A stretch of 64,000 nucleotides of DNA from Marinovum sp048263515 (GTDB lineage: Bacteria > Pseudomonadota > Alphaproteobacteria > Rhodobacterales > Rhodobacteraceae). A model generated the notes under the pieces. The model did no database searches and had not been told where the DNA came from. It worked only from the letters and a program-made list of their open reading frames with translations. Made by a program: the position numbers and the translations under genes. Position 1 is the first letter of the stretch, and each line of letters opens with the position of its first letter. Of this stretch, positions 1 to 8,270 are shown piece after piece. Where the stretch lies: assembly GCF_048263515.1 (NCBI RefSeq), contig NZ_JBLXEC010000001.1, positions 62,001-126,000 on the forward strand, in the 5' to 3' direction.

Positions 1-2
1 AC

Positions 3-155
3 ACGGCCGACATTGCGCCGCTGCTGGCGCATCTGGCGGAGCAGGGCATCACCCCGCTGCATCCGCCAAAGCGCGGCGCATCGGGCGTGCTCTGGACCTT
101 CTTCACCGACCCGGCGGGCAATCTGGTCGAGGTCACATCACCTTGCCCGGCCTGA
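3..155 (+). CDS. VOC (glyoxalase/dioxygenase-fold) protein, C-terminal fragment
   Basis: The frame is open from the left edge and ends at TGA 153-155, giving 50 residues. The tail reads FTDPAGNLVEV, the closing strand of vicinal-oxygen-chelate proteins, where the Glu is usually a metal ligand. The gene starts outside the window, so substrate cannot be judged. Its stop overlaps the TTG start proposed for the next gene by 13 bases, suggesting co-transcription. Confidence 0.7.
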   Translation, partial: TADIAPLLAHLAEQGITPLHPPKRGASGVLWTFFTDPAGNLVEVTSPCPA

Positions 156-994
156 CACCGGATCGCGGTCAGGCCTATGCGCTGATCGCCCTGTTCAGTG
201 GCGTGGCCTCAGGCGTGGCGCTCAAGGCGCTGGGCCCGATCCCCTCGGGCGAGGCGATCGCGTTGCGTTCGGCGCTGGCCTTCGTGCTGATCACCGGGAT
301 CGTGCTGGCGCGGCGGCACGCCACCGACCGGCTGATCGGGCCGCGCGGGCTGGCGCGGGCGGCGCTGGATGCCGTGGCGGCGCTGACCTTTTCGCTGGCG
401 ATCTTCGAGATCCCGCTGTCGCTCTTGGCCAGCATCCACGCCACTCTGCCGGTGATCTCGGTGATCCTGTCCGGGCTGATCCTCAAGGAACGGCTGCGCG
501 CCGGAAACTGGATTGCCCTGGCGCTGGCCTGCGGCGGCACCCTGCTGATCCTGCAACCGGGACTGAGCTTTTCACCGCTGGGGGTCACCCTCGCTCTGGT
601 CTCGACGCTGGCCTATGCCTTCCGTGATGTCACCACACGGCTGCTGCCGCCCCGGACGGATACCTTCCGCATTGCGCTGGTCTCGCTGGTGCTGGTGGGC
701 GGCGTCGCCGCGCTGCTGCCGTCGTCCGGCGGCTGGAGCCTGCCATCCTCGCGCGACCTTGTCCTGCTGTGCCTGGCCGCGGTGGGGTTTGTCGCGGCCA
801 ACGTCCTGATCATCGCCGCGCTGCGCCGTTCGGAACTGAGCCGGATCGCCCCGCTGCGCTATTCCAGCGTCCTGTGGTCGCTGGCCTTCGATGCGGCCCT
901 CTGGGGCTATGTCCCGGGGCTTGCCGGGGCGGCGGGCATCACCCTGATCCTCTGTGCCGGGGCTGTGCAGATGCGCATTCCCCCCATTGACTGA
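143..994 (+). CDS. EamA/DMT-superfamily transporter
   Basis: A 283-residue, almost wholly hydrophobic protein with about ten membrane segments, arranged as two EamA halves typical of drug/metabolite exporters. The first segment starts near residue 11 (AYALIALFSGVASGVAL). The end of the first half carries the usual pattern LKERLRAGNWIALALACGG near residue 113. The start is TTG at 143 because no ATG precedes the first membrane helix; it overlaps the upstream VOC gene. The substrate is unknown; relatives export amino acids or metabolites. A sulfatase gene follows after 15 bases, so the two are probably one transcript. Confidence 0.85.
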   Translation: MPGLTPDRGQAYALIALFSGVASGVALKALGPIPSGEAIALRSALAFVLITGIVLARRHATDRLIGPRGLARAALDAVAALTFSLAIFEIPLSLLASIHATLPVISVILSGLILKERLRAGNWIALALACGGTLLILQPGLSFSPLGVTLALVSTLAYAFRDVTTRLLPPRTDTFRIALVSLVLVGGVAALLPSSGGWSLPSSRDLVLLCLAAVGFVAANVLIIAALRRSELSRIAPLRYSSVLWSLAFDAALWGYVPGLAGAAGITLILCAGAVQMRIPPID

Positions 995-1009
995 CCAAAA
1001 GGACTTCTC

Positions 1010-2434
1010 ATGACCACTCGTCCCAACATCCTGTTCCTGCTGCCCGACCAGCTGCGCCACGATTTCCTGGGCTGTTACGGCGCCGGGTTCCTGCGGACCC
1101 CGGCAATCGACGCGCTTGCGGCCAAGGGCACACGGTGGGAGACCGCGATCTCGCCCTCGCCGATCTGCGTGCCGGCACGGGCCTCGATGCTGACGGGGCA
1201 ACACGCCCATGCCACCGGCATCCTGCACAACATGTGCTGGCTGCGTCCCGACCGGCACCAGATGGGCATACGCACCTGGCCCGAGATACTTGCGGCCTCG
1301 GGCTATCACACCGCCGCCATCGGCAAGATGCACTTCTATCCCTGGGACCTGTCCGAAGGGTTTCAGCACCGGGTGATCGGCGAGGACAAGCGCCACATCC
1401 ACGTGCGCGACGATTATCACCACGCGCTGGTCTCCGAGGGCCATGCCAAGCTCCACGGCAAGGAGATGCCCGGTTATTACGAGACCAAGGGCGCCAGCAC
1501 CAACCCCCTGCCCGACCACCTGCAGCCCGACCGCTGGGTGGCGCATCGCGCCGCCGATCACCTGCGATCGCTGAAGACCGACCAGCCCTTTGCGATGATG
1601 GTGGGCTTTCCCGGGCCCCATTGCCCCTATGATCCGCCCGCAGAAGACCTGTCGCGGGTCGACCCTGCCGTCCTGCCGGAGGCGCTGCCCCGCACCGGGG
1701 AAAGCGAAACCCACCTGCCGGCTCTGGTGGCAGGCTACAAGCGCGACTGGGCCGACCTCGATTACAGCAGCCTGACCAAGGCGCAGATCCGCGCCATCCG
1801 CCATCACTACGCGGTCTCGGTCGAGCGGCTGGACGAGGATGTCGCGCTGCTGGTCGAGACCCTGCGGGAGACCGGCAAGCTCGACAACACGATCATCGTC
1901 TTTGCCTCGGACCACGGCGATTACCTGGGGGATTTCGGCCTGATGGGCAAAGGCTTCTTCCACGAGCCTTCGATCCGCGTGCCGCTGATCGTTGCCGACT
2001 TTCGGGCGCCCGAGGCTCGTGTGGAGACCGCGCCGGCCTCGCTGCTAGATGTGTTCCCGAGCTTTCTGGAATGGGCGAACCTTGCGCCTGCGCCGCAATC
2101 CCAGGGCCGAAGCCTGAACGACCCCGACGCCGGACGCAGCTTCGCCGGGGCGACGTCCAGCGGCTTCATGCTGCGCGACGCGCGTTGGAAGCTGGTGCGC
2201 TATGGCAATGGAGTACAGGCGCTGTTTGATCTGGAGAGTGATCCGGGCGAGCAGGAGAACGTGATAGACGCCCACCCCGAAGTGCAGGCGCGGCTCGATC
2301 TGGCGCTGACGCAAAGCCTGCTCGAAGGCTTTGCCGCCGGCCATGCCGACAAGATGGTACCCGACGCCAAATCGCCGCCGGACGGCGCGTTCCATGACCG
2401 CTGCTGGCAACGCCCTTACCCTGCGATGGCCTGA
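1010..2434 (+). CDS. Sulfatase (Cys-type, arylsulfatase family)
   Basis: A 474-residue alkaline-phosphatase-fold hydrolase. The N-terminus NILFLLPDQLRHDFLGCYG supplies the first metal-binding Asp. The formylglycine signature is CVPAR at residues 53-57, so Cys53 would be converted to formylglycine by an FGE enzyme, which is not encoded here. A second metal site is seen in IIVFASDHGDYLGDFGL near residue 297. No signal peptide is evident, so it is probably cytoplasmic. AAAGGA lies about 10 bases before the ATG. Its 3' end overlaps the convergent AraC gene by 19 bases. The substrate could be a sulfate or phosphonate ester. Confidence 0.88.
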   Translation: MTTRPNILFLLPDQLRHDFLGCYGAGFLRTPAIDALAAKGTRWETAISPSPICVPARASMLTGQHAHATGILHNMCWLRPDRHQMGIRTWPEILAASGYHTAAIGKMHFYPWDLSEGFQHRVIGEDKRHIHVRDDYHHALVSEGHAKLHGKEMPGYYETKGASTNPLPDHLQPDRWVAHRAADHLRSLKTDQPFAMMVGFPGPHCPYDPPAEDLSRVDPAVLPEALPRTGESETHLPALVAGYKRDWADLDYSSLTKAQIRAIRHHYAVSVERLDEDVALLVETLRETGKLDNTIIVFASDHGDYLGDFGLMGKGFFHEPSIRVPLIVADFRAPEARVETAPASLLDVFPSFLEWANLAPAPQSQGRSLNDPDAGRSFAGATSSGFMLRDARWKLVRYGNGVQALFDLESDPGEQENVIDAHPEVQARLDLALTQSLLEGFAAGHADKMVPDAKSPPDGAFHDRCWQRPYPAMA

Positions 2435-3318
2435 CGGCGCGCACCGGGGCGCGCTCCTGCGTCGCTCCATTGCCTTGGCGACTGGCCGAACAGGCGCTTG
2501 AACTCGCGGCTGAACTGCGATGCGCTGGCATAACCGACGTCCATCGCAGCCTCTGAGACGGTCATCCCGCCTGCGATCTTCATCGCGGCGTTGTTCAGGC
2601 GCATGGATTTGACGAACTGGATCGGCGACATGGTGGTGGCCTGCTTGAACTTGCGATGGAACACGGCGCGGCTCATGCCGGAGTGGTGGGCCATGTCGTC
2701 GATCGATACCGGTGCATCCAGCCGGGACGACACACGGGCGATGGACCGCGCGATGGCATTGCCGGGGCCGAATGCCTCCCTTGCGAACGCCCCTGCCTCG
2801 CCTTTCAGAACCGCATAGTAGAGTTCGCGCAGCCGCGCACCGCCAAGGACAGCAATGTCCGTGGCATTTTCCCCAAGCTGCACCAGACGCAGGAGCGCGT
2901 CGAGGAAGCCATCGTCCCAGCGCGCCAAGCGAATGCCGCGCGGGGGGCCCTCGGCCCTGGGGATGCGGCTGCCGGAGGCCTCCATTTCGATGGCCAGTTC
3001 GGTCATGAGGCGCGGATCAAGCGCGATATAGACGCCATAGAGCGGATTTTCCGCCGAGGCGGTGGGCGTCCCCGCCTCTACCGGCATGGACATCGGGCAG
3101 CACAGATATTCGCTGCTGTCATAGACATAGCGCTGCCCGTCCAGGATCGTCTCCTTGCCGCCGCTGACGATGGCAATGACACAAGGCTCATAGACCGCCG
3201 GGGCACAGGGCACGGCTTCGGTCGCGCGAAACAGCTGGACGCCCTTGATGCCGGTCTGGATCATGCCGTCGGCTGGCATCCGGGTTTCGATGATCTGCCT
3301 GAGGATGGATTTGCTCAT
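2416..3318 (-). CDS. AraC-family transcriptional regulator
   Basis: 300 residues from the ATG at 3318 (MSKSILRQ); an in-frame upstream ATG at 3393 is less likely because its extension has no domain character. The N-terminal part resembles the AraC_N cupin-like sensor (ATEAVPCAPAVYEPCVIAIVSGG). The C-terminal third has two helix-turn-helix units: DDMAHHSGMSRAVFHRKFK and VSEAAMDVGYASASQFSREF, the second being the classic AraC signature. It is divergent from the SDR gene at 3475 with a 156-base gap, so regulation of that gene is likely. The inducer is unknown. Confidence 0.9.
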   Translation of the reverse strand: MSKSILRQIIETRMPADGMIQTGIKGVQLFRATEAVPCAPAVYEPCVIAIVSGGKETILDGQRYVYDSSEYLCCPMSMPVEAGTPTASAENPLYGVYIALDPRLMTELAIEMEASGSRIPRAEGPPRGIRLARWDDGFLDALLRLVQLGENATDIAVLGGARLRELYYAVLKGEAGAFAREAFGPGNAIARSIARVSSRLDAPVSIDDMAHHSGMSRAVFHRKFKQATTMSPIQFVKSMRLNNAAMKIAGGMTVSEAAMDVGYASASQFSREFKRLFGQSPRQWSDAGARPGARRQAIAG

Positions 3319-3474
3319 GGCGCTGGTATACTGCCGAGGCGTGCCTTCGCGCAATGGCATCGAGACAATCAGGCAAGTATTCGCGAGGATCACGCCTGTT
3401 TTGCACAGGCCATGAGATTTATCTCCCTTTCAACAAGGCCGCAGCGCGGCGCGAACGTCGAAAGGATCAGACAC

Positions 3475-4422
3475 ATGGCAGACACGACATTCGGCCCGAA
3501 GGGATGGACCCCGGACCGCCTCGCCTCTCTTGCCGGCAAGACCTTTGTCATCACCGGCGCGAATGCGGGCGCCGGGTTTCAGGCCGCGCGCATCCTGCTG
3601 GCGCGGGGCGCGAAAGTGGTGATGCTGAACCGCAGCGCCGAACGCTCGTCCGCCGCCGTCCAGGACCTCAAACGGGAATTCGGCGCGCAGGCCGACGTCA
3701 GCTTTGTCCGCATGGACCTGTCGGATCTGTCCAGCGTGCGGACCGCCGCGCAGGAGGTTCTGAAAGCGGTCCCGCGCATCGACGCGCTGATCTGCAATGC
3801 CGCCATCGCCCAGGTGCCGACGCGCCAGCTGACCGTTGATGGATTTGAAAGCCAGTTGGGCACCAATCACTACGGGCATTTCGTCCTGTGCGGCATGCTG
3901 TTCGACCGGATCGACGCGACGCAGGGCCGTATCGTCGTGGTTGCCAGCCTTGGCTACAGGATGGGTCTGCGCACCATCAACTTCGACGACATGAACTGGG
4001 AAATGGACTACGGCGCCAACACCGCCTACAGCCAGAGCAAGCTGGCGCAGATGATGTTTGCCTATGCGCTTCAGGACAAGGTGAAGGCTGCCGGTCGCAA
4101 GGTCGAGGTCTACGTCTGCCACCCCGGGTCCTCCGCCACCTCGCTGATCAGCACCAGCGGCGGCCTGATGACGCGCTTTACATGGTGGCTGATGACCAAG
4201 ACGCCCATGGTGCAGACCGCCGAACAGGGCGCCTATCCCGAGGTGATGTGCGCCACCGAAGACGGGTTGGAGCAGCGCGCGCTCCATGGCCCCACCGGGC
4301 GAATGGAATTCGTCGGCCCCGTGGGCCGGGGCACGCTGGAACCCCACGCCCATGACAAACCCGTCATGACCCGGCTGTGGGAGGTCTCGGAACAGGCCAC
4401 CGGGTTTACCTGGCCGATCTGA
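3475..4422 (+). CDS. SDR-family oxidoreductase (protochlorophyllide reductase/retinol dehydrogenase-like)
   Basis: 315 residues from ATG 3475. TGANAGAG at residues 27-34 is the NAD(P)-binding glycine motif, followed by the LNRS stretch after the second strand. NAA is present (ICNAAIA). The catalytic Ser lies in VVVASLGYR, and Tyr/Lys in YSQSK. The length and the C-terminal extension fit the larger SDRs related to retinol dehydrogenase and light-dependent protochlorophyllide reductase. Probably a cytosolic NADP-dependent carbonyl reductase of unknown substrate, controlled by the divergent AraC protein. Confidence 0.88.
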   Translation: MADTTFGPKGWTPDRLASLAGKTFVITGANAGAGFQAARILLARGAKVVMLNRSAERSSAAVQDLKREFGAQADVSFVRMDLSDLSSVRTAAQEVLKAVPRIDALICNAAIAQVPTRQLTVDGFESQLGTNHYGHFVLCGMLFDRIDATQGRIVVVASLGYRMGLRTINFDDMNWEMDYGANTAYSQSKLAQMMFAYALQDKVKAAGRKVEVYVCHPGSSATSLISTSGGLMTRFTWWLMTKTPMVQTAEQGAYPEVMCATEDGLEQRALHGPTGRMEFVGPVGRGTLEPHAHDKPVMTRLWEVSEQATGFTWPI

Positions 4423-4475
4423 CGGCCATATTTTCAACAGGGGCGAAATGCCCCCCCCCGGGACCAGAGGCAAAC

Positions 4476-4979
4476 ATGGATATCCTCAAGACTGCAACCG
4501 ACTGGGCCAAGGCCGAAATGCTGTCCAACAGCGTCTTCATCCTCTTCGGGGCGCTGTTTCTCGCCGCGAGTGTCGCGTTCTGGCAGATCGGCCGCACCGA
4601 GATGGCCCGCGCCTACGTGTTCCCGATGCTGGTGGCGGGCGGCTTGCTGCTGATCCTCGGGGCTGGGCTGCTCTATGGCACATGGACCGCACTTGCCGGC
4701 TTCGCCCCGTCCGCAGCACAGGACAGCCCCGGTCTTGTCGCCTCCGAGATCGCGCGCGCCGACAGGACAATCGCGCAATACTCAACGGCGGTGTTCAAGG
4801 TGATACCGCTGCTGATCATCACCGCCGCCGCGCTGATCATGGTACTGAAGGGCCCCGGCTGGCGCGCCGGACTGATCACCACGATCGCCTTCCTCAGCGT
4901 CGTCATGCTGGTCGACACCAATGCGATCTGGCGGCTGGAGGACTACCGGCAGAAACTGCTGCAGGCGGCACATCGGTAA
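4476..4979 (+). CDS. Small multi-pass membrane protein, unknown function
   Basis: 167 residues from ATG 4476 (MDILKTATDWAKAE). Four hydrophobic stretches: roughly residues 20-37, 47-67, 110-127 and 132-148. No catalytic motif is seen. It begins 53 bases after the SDR stop on the same strand and may share its transcript. The poly-C tract at 4451-4459 just upstream could be prone to slippage. Function not recognised. Confidence 0.7.
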   Translation: MDILKTATDWAKAEMLSNSVFILFGALFLAASVAFWQIGRTEMARAYVFPMLVAGGLLLILGAGLLYGTWTALAGFAPSAAQDSPGLVASEIARADRTIAQYSTAVFKVIPLLIITAAALIMVLKGPGWRAGLITTIAFLSVVMLVDTNAIWRLEDYRQKLLQAAHR

Positions 4980-5220
4980 AGGAAGCATCACTCTGTTCAA
5001 GGAAAACTCCGGCCGACAGCCGACCTTTTCAGCACGCGCGAAGGGGGACCCGGCCAAGGCTACCGTCCAGTCGACCAAGCACGTCCGGTCGGGCAGGAGA
5101 TCCCGTTCGGTGCATCCGGGTGCCAGCCGCAGCGGTGCGACAGACGGCCGACGGTGCCAATTGTCTAGGGAAATATGGAAATCGGCGGGGGTCGCGTAGA
5201 AATAGGTGCTCCTGCGCATG

Positions 5221-5661
5221 TCAGTCTGCAGTCAAGCCGGCGAGGAAGGCCTCGAAGCTGGGTGCGATGACGTGCAGGCCGTCGTCGAAGGGAACTTCGT
5301 GATCGCGGAAGAACACCTCCCCGTGGTTCGGCCCTTTCAGCGCCAGAACGATCGGGTTGCCGGCAGCATCTCCGCCAATGCTCAGATACCAGGGACGGAG
5401 GTCTTTGCCGTATTTCGAATTGTAATCCCAGAGATCGTTGTAATCGTGCTCGGAATTGACGGCATAGAGGTAGTGCAGGACGGTGTCAGTCTGCCGCCCG
5501 TTTTGCATGAATGTGATAACGCGATTTTCGGGCATCTGCCCGTTCCGCGTGGCAAGCCAGTCGCGGTAGGCCGGCGGGAGCCTGACATCGAGCACGCGTT
5601 CCAGCAGGTCGAGCGTGTCCGGCGCGAGGGTGGACGGCGTCGGTTTGGGGCTTTTTCTCAC
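5221..5661 (-). CDS. SMI1/KNR4-family protein
   Basis: 146 residues if started at GTG 5661. The family pattern is clear: LLERVLDVRLPPAYRDWL near the start, and the core GGDAAGNPIVLALKG with GEVFFRDHEVP towards the end. SMI1/KNR4 domains are common as immunity proteins of contact-dependent or polymorphic toxins, but no toxin gene is visible nearby. The GTG overlaps the stop of a short upstream frame as GTGA, so either the two are coupled or an N-terminal frameshift has split one gene. Confidence 0.7.
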   Translation of the reverse strand: MRKSPKPTPSTLAPDTLDLLERVLDVRLPPAYRDWLATRNGQMPENRVITFMQNGRQTDTVLHYLYAVNSEHDYNDLWDYNSKYGKDLRPWYLSIGGDAAGNPIVLALKGPNHGEVFFRDHEVPFDDGLHVIAPSFEAFLAGLTAD

Positions 5662-5798
5662 GTCTGCGCGTCCCGGCCAGCATGCTTGCGCTCGGCAGAG
5701 ACGCCACGGCCTGCGGGATGCTGTGCATGTTCGAGAATGCCGCCCGATGTCCTGGCCATCGACTGCGCCAGCCGTCTTGCGAACGTGTCTTTGTCCAT
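5658..5798 (-). CDS. Possible short ORF coupled to the SMI1/KNR4 gene
   Basis: 46 codons starting MDKDTFARRLAQSMA and ending TGA at 5658-5660, inside the GTGA overlap with the SMI1-like gene. It has no recognisable domain. It could be a leader peptide, a real small protein, or the original N-terminus of the downstream gene separated by a frameshift. The second half (QHPAGRGVSAERKHAGRDAQT) has no domain character, which favours the leader or broken-gene reading. Confidence 0.3.
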   Translation of the reverse strand: MDKDTFARRLAQSMARTSGGILEHAQHPAGRGVSAERKHAGRDAQT

Positions 5799-5946
5799 TG
5801 GCCGGGGCCACCCTGTGAGGCATGTGCGAAGCCGCACATTTCGCGACAATTCCGGCAGCGTCAAGTGAGTCGGATATCTCTCGACACCCCCGCTGTTCAG
5901 CATAGGGATCCCGGGCCGGCGGGGGCGGTGGGCCGCAGGTGCACGG

Positions 5947-6990
5947 CTACCTGCGTTTCGACAGAAGCCCCAGCAATCCGGGCGCGACGAGCAGCGCTAT
6001 GAGCACCCGGATCATGTGGTGCAGGCCGACAAAGGCAGGGTCGGTATCCACAGCGACGGCGATCAGGGACATCTCGGCCAGACCTCCGGGCGCATAGGCG
6101 AGCAGTTGCGCCAGCGGGTCGCCTCCGGTCGCGGTCACGAACATCAGGGCGATGGCCGACGCCGTCGCGATCTGTGCTGCGACAACCAGGGTCGCCATCC
6201 CCAAGGCCTGGGCCAGGGCGCGCGCGGACATCCCCGCGAACCGGCTTCCGACGTTGATGCCGATAAAGATCTGCACCGCGACGGTCAGATACCCCGGCAT
6301 CTCGAAGCTGGTGAGCCCGGTGAGATGCAGCAGGCTGCCTGTGACCAGCGGCACAAGCACTAGGGGTGCGGGCAGCGAGGTGAAGCGATGCGCGAGCAGC
6401 CCCGAGACCACGCACAGCATAAGCCAGACCCAGTCGATGCCGGACAGAAGGGCGGCGCCGGTCGTCAGGTCAGCGCGCTCTCCATCCCAGCCGAACAGTC
6501 CCAGCACCAACGGCATGATCAGGATCGTCAGCGCAATGCGCAGCGCATGCACGATCGATACGCGGGTCTGGTCGGCGCCGGCCTTGTCGGCCAGCAGGAT
6601 CATCTCGGCGATGCCGCCCGGAATGGCGCAGAGCGCAGCCGAGGGCGGGGTGAACCCGCCGATCCGCCGCAACAACAGGTATCCGGCGCAGAACATGATC
6701 GCGAGGGCCAGCATCAGGCCGACCAGCGACAGCCACCAGTGCGAGAAAGAGGACACGAGCTCCAGCGTGATGGCCGAGCCGATCATCGTGCCCACCAGGG
6801 CGCGGACAAGGTACTGTATCGACACGGGAAGTTTCACCGCCGCGCCGGACAGCGCGGTCAGGACGGTGGCCACCATCGCCCCGATCATCCAGGCCAACGG
6901 GATGCCGGTCAGGGACAGCGCCCCGCCCGCGAGGGTCGCCAGCCCGACCGTCCGAAGGGCCGGTGCAAATTCCGAGACAGGCCGCGTCAC
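5947..6990 (-). CDS. AbrB-family integral membrane protein (duplicated AbrB domain)
   Basis: 347 residues from GTG 6990, overlapping the rraA stop as GTGA. About ten membrane helices in two repeated halves, each with an LxGIPLAWMIGAM or FAGMSAR-like loop, as in the AbrB/ammonia-monooxygenase-regulator membrane family (not the DNA-binding AbrB). Glycine-rich APGGLAEMSLIA and IPGGIAEMILLA occur at matching positions in the two halves, which is the family hallmark. Members are proposed transporters or regulators. It is the last gene of the tct operon, so a role in carboxylate export or uptake is inferred. Confidence 0.85.
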   Translation of the reverse strand: MTRPVSEFAPALRTVGLATLAGGALSLTGIPLAWMIGAMVATVLTALSGAAVKLPVSIQYLVRALVGTMIGSAITLELVSSFSHWWLSLVGLMLALAIMFCAGYLLLRRIGGFTPPSAALCAIPGGIAEMILLADKAGADQTRVSIVHALRIALTILIMPLVLGLFGWDGERADLTTGAALLSGIDWVWLMLCVVSGLLAHRFTSLPAPLVLVPLVTGSLLHLTGLTSFEMPGYLTVAVQIFIGINVGSRFAGMSARALAQALGMATLVVAAQIATASAIALMFVTATGGDPLAQLLAYAPGGLAEMSLIAVAVDTDPAFVGLHHMIRVLIALLVAPGLLGLLSKRR

Positions 6991-7460
6991 ACGAGTTTTT
7001 TCACGCTGTGAAGCACGCCGTCGGCATCGCCGTAGACCCAATCCCCGGGCTGGAAGGTCACACCGCCGAAGTCGATCCTGCAGCCGGCCTTGCCCCAGCC
7101 TTCCTTGGCGCTTTTGACCGGCGAGGTGGCGAGGGCAAAGACCAGCGTGTCCATGTCGGCGATCTCGGCACTGTCGCGGATGGCGGCGTTCAAAACGAGA
7201 CCGGCCCAGCCGTTCTGAATGGCCAGATCGGCCAGCATGTCGCCCAGGATGGCGATGCGGGTCGAGCCGCCACCATCCACGACCAGAACGCGCCCCTCAC
7301 CCGGTGTTTCAAGCTGGGCGCGGACCACGGAGTTGTCCTCGAAGCATTTCACGGTCTGGATCGGGGCTGCGAAGCTCGGGCGCCTGCCGAAGCGGCGAAA
7401 CGGCAGATGCACCAGGCTCAGATCTGCGGCGTGGTCATCGATTAGGTCGGCGGTCTTCAT
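6987..7460 (-). CDS. rraA: RraA-family protein (regulator of RNase E / HMG-type aldolase)
   Basis: 157 residues, the usual RraA length. Conserved RraA stretches are TVKCFEDN, GRVLVVDGGGS and DFGGVTFQPGDWVY. AIRDSAEI keeps the Arg-Asp pair that class II HMG/CHA aldolases use. The family contains both RNase E inhibitors and 4-hydroxy-4-methyl-2-oxoglutarate aldolase/oxaloacetate decarboxylases. Sitting between a racemase-like gene and a membrane protein in a carboxylate operon, the lyase role is more plausible here. It is 52 bases downstream of the racemase gene and overlaps the AbrB gene. Confidence 0.85.
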   Translation of the reverse strand: MKTADLIDDHAADLSLVHLPFRRFGRRPSFAAPIQTVKCFEDNSVVRAQLETPGEGRVLVVDGGGSTRIAILGDMLADLAIQNGWAGLVLNAAIRDSAEIADMDTLVFALATSPVKSAKEGWGKAGCRIDFGGVTFQPGDWVYGDADGVLHSVKKLV

Positions 7461-7512
7461 GGCAGTCTTCCTATGGGTCCAAAGGGGGGTGTCAGCTTGG
7501 CTATCATACCGA

Positions 7513-8196
7513 TCAGGATTTGGCGCTCATTCCGAAACTCTCGACCCGGCGACGCATTTCCGTAATTGCCGCACCGGGGCTGGACAGCACCGAGATATCG
7601 GTGACCCGACGAACGGCCTCCTCCGCCGAGGCCATGGAAAACTGGGCGAGCATGATGGCATCTGCGTACTCGATATCGGCCGCGCAGTCCGCGATCAACC
7701 GGTCGTGGGCGGCCACATCACCCGCCTGCTTTGCCTCCAGCGCGCCGTCACAGAACACGGAGCGGAGCGTGGCTTCGCGGCCCTGCCTTCGGGCGGCCTC
7801 GTGAAACTCGAGCTCCATGCCGGCGGCGGCGGGCGGGAAGGTGTAGATCATCGCAACGCGGCTGCCCTGCGACAGGGCGGCGTCGAACATCGCCTCGTTG
7901 GGGGTCATCACCGGCACCGGCGCCTCGGCCCCGGCGCGGGAGATGGCGGCGCCAAAGGCGGAACAGGTGTAAAGCACGCCATCCGCCCGCGCCGCGACCG
8001 CGTAGCGGCAGAGGTCGATGATCCTCCGGGCGAGATCGCCGGTCAGCTCGGCCGTCTTTGCCCGATCGACCGACAGGCCCTCCTCGAGGATCGAGATCGT
8101 CTCGGCCTCGGGCCAGAGGCGCGTCGCCGTGGCCTCGATCGGCGCCATGGCGATACGGGTTGCGTGGATCAATGCGATGCGGGGGCGTGGGTTCAT
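7513..8196 (-). CDS. Asp/Glu racemase-family protein
   Basis: 227 residues from ATG 8196 (MNPRPRIALIHATRIAM). LYTCSAFG gives the first catalytic-type Cys of the Asp/Glu/hydantoin racemase and arylmalonate decarboxylase fold. The second half-site, AQFSMASA, has no Cys where racemases normally have one. A single-Cys arrangement is seen in decarboxylases and maleate isomerase-like members, so racemisation should not be assumed. Operon position points to a step in hydroxy-dicarboxylate breakdown. Confidence 0.8.
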   Translation of the reverse strand: MNPRPRIALIHATRIAMAPIEATATRLWPEAETISILEEGLSVDRAKTAELTGDLARRIIDLCRYAVAARADGVLYTCSAFGAAISRAGAEAPVPVMTPNEAMFDAALSQGSRVAMIYTFPPAAAGMELEFHEAARRQGREATLRSVFCDGALEAKQAGDVAAHDRLIADCAADIEYADAIMLAQFSMASAEEAVRRVTDISVLSSPGAAITEMRRRVESFGMSAKS

Positions 8197-8270
8197 GTCT
8201 GTCTCTGGATAGCACCGGCGACGCCACGAGGGACGCCGCCGGGTCGCGGGCATGGCCCGCAGGGAGGACC

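Noticed and set aside
2656..3474. In-frame extension upstream of the SDR at 3475
   Set aside because: The additional residues are antisense to the AraC gene and lack any domain; the ATG at 3475 gives the normal SDR N-terminus.
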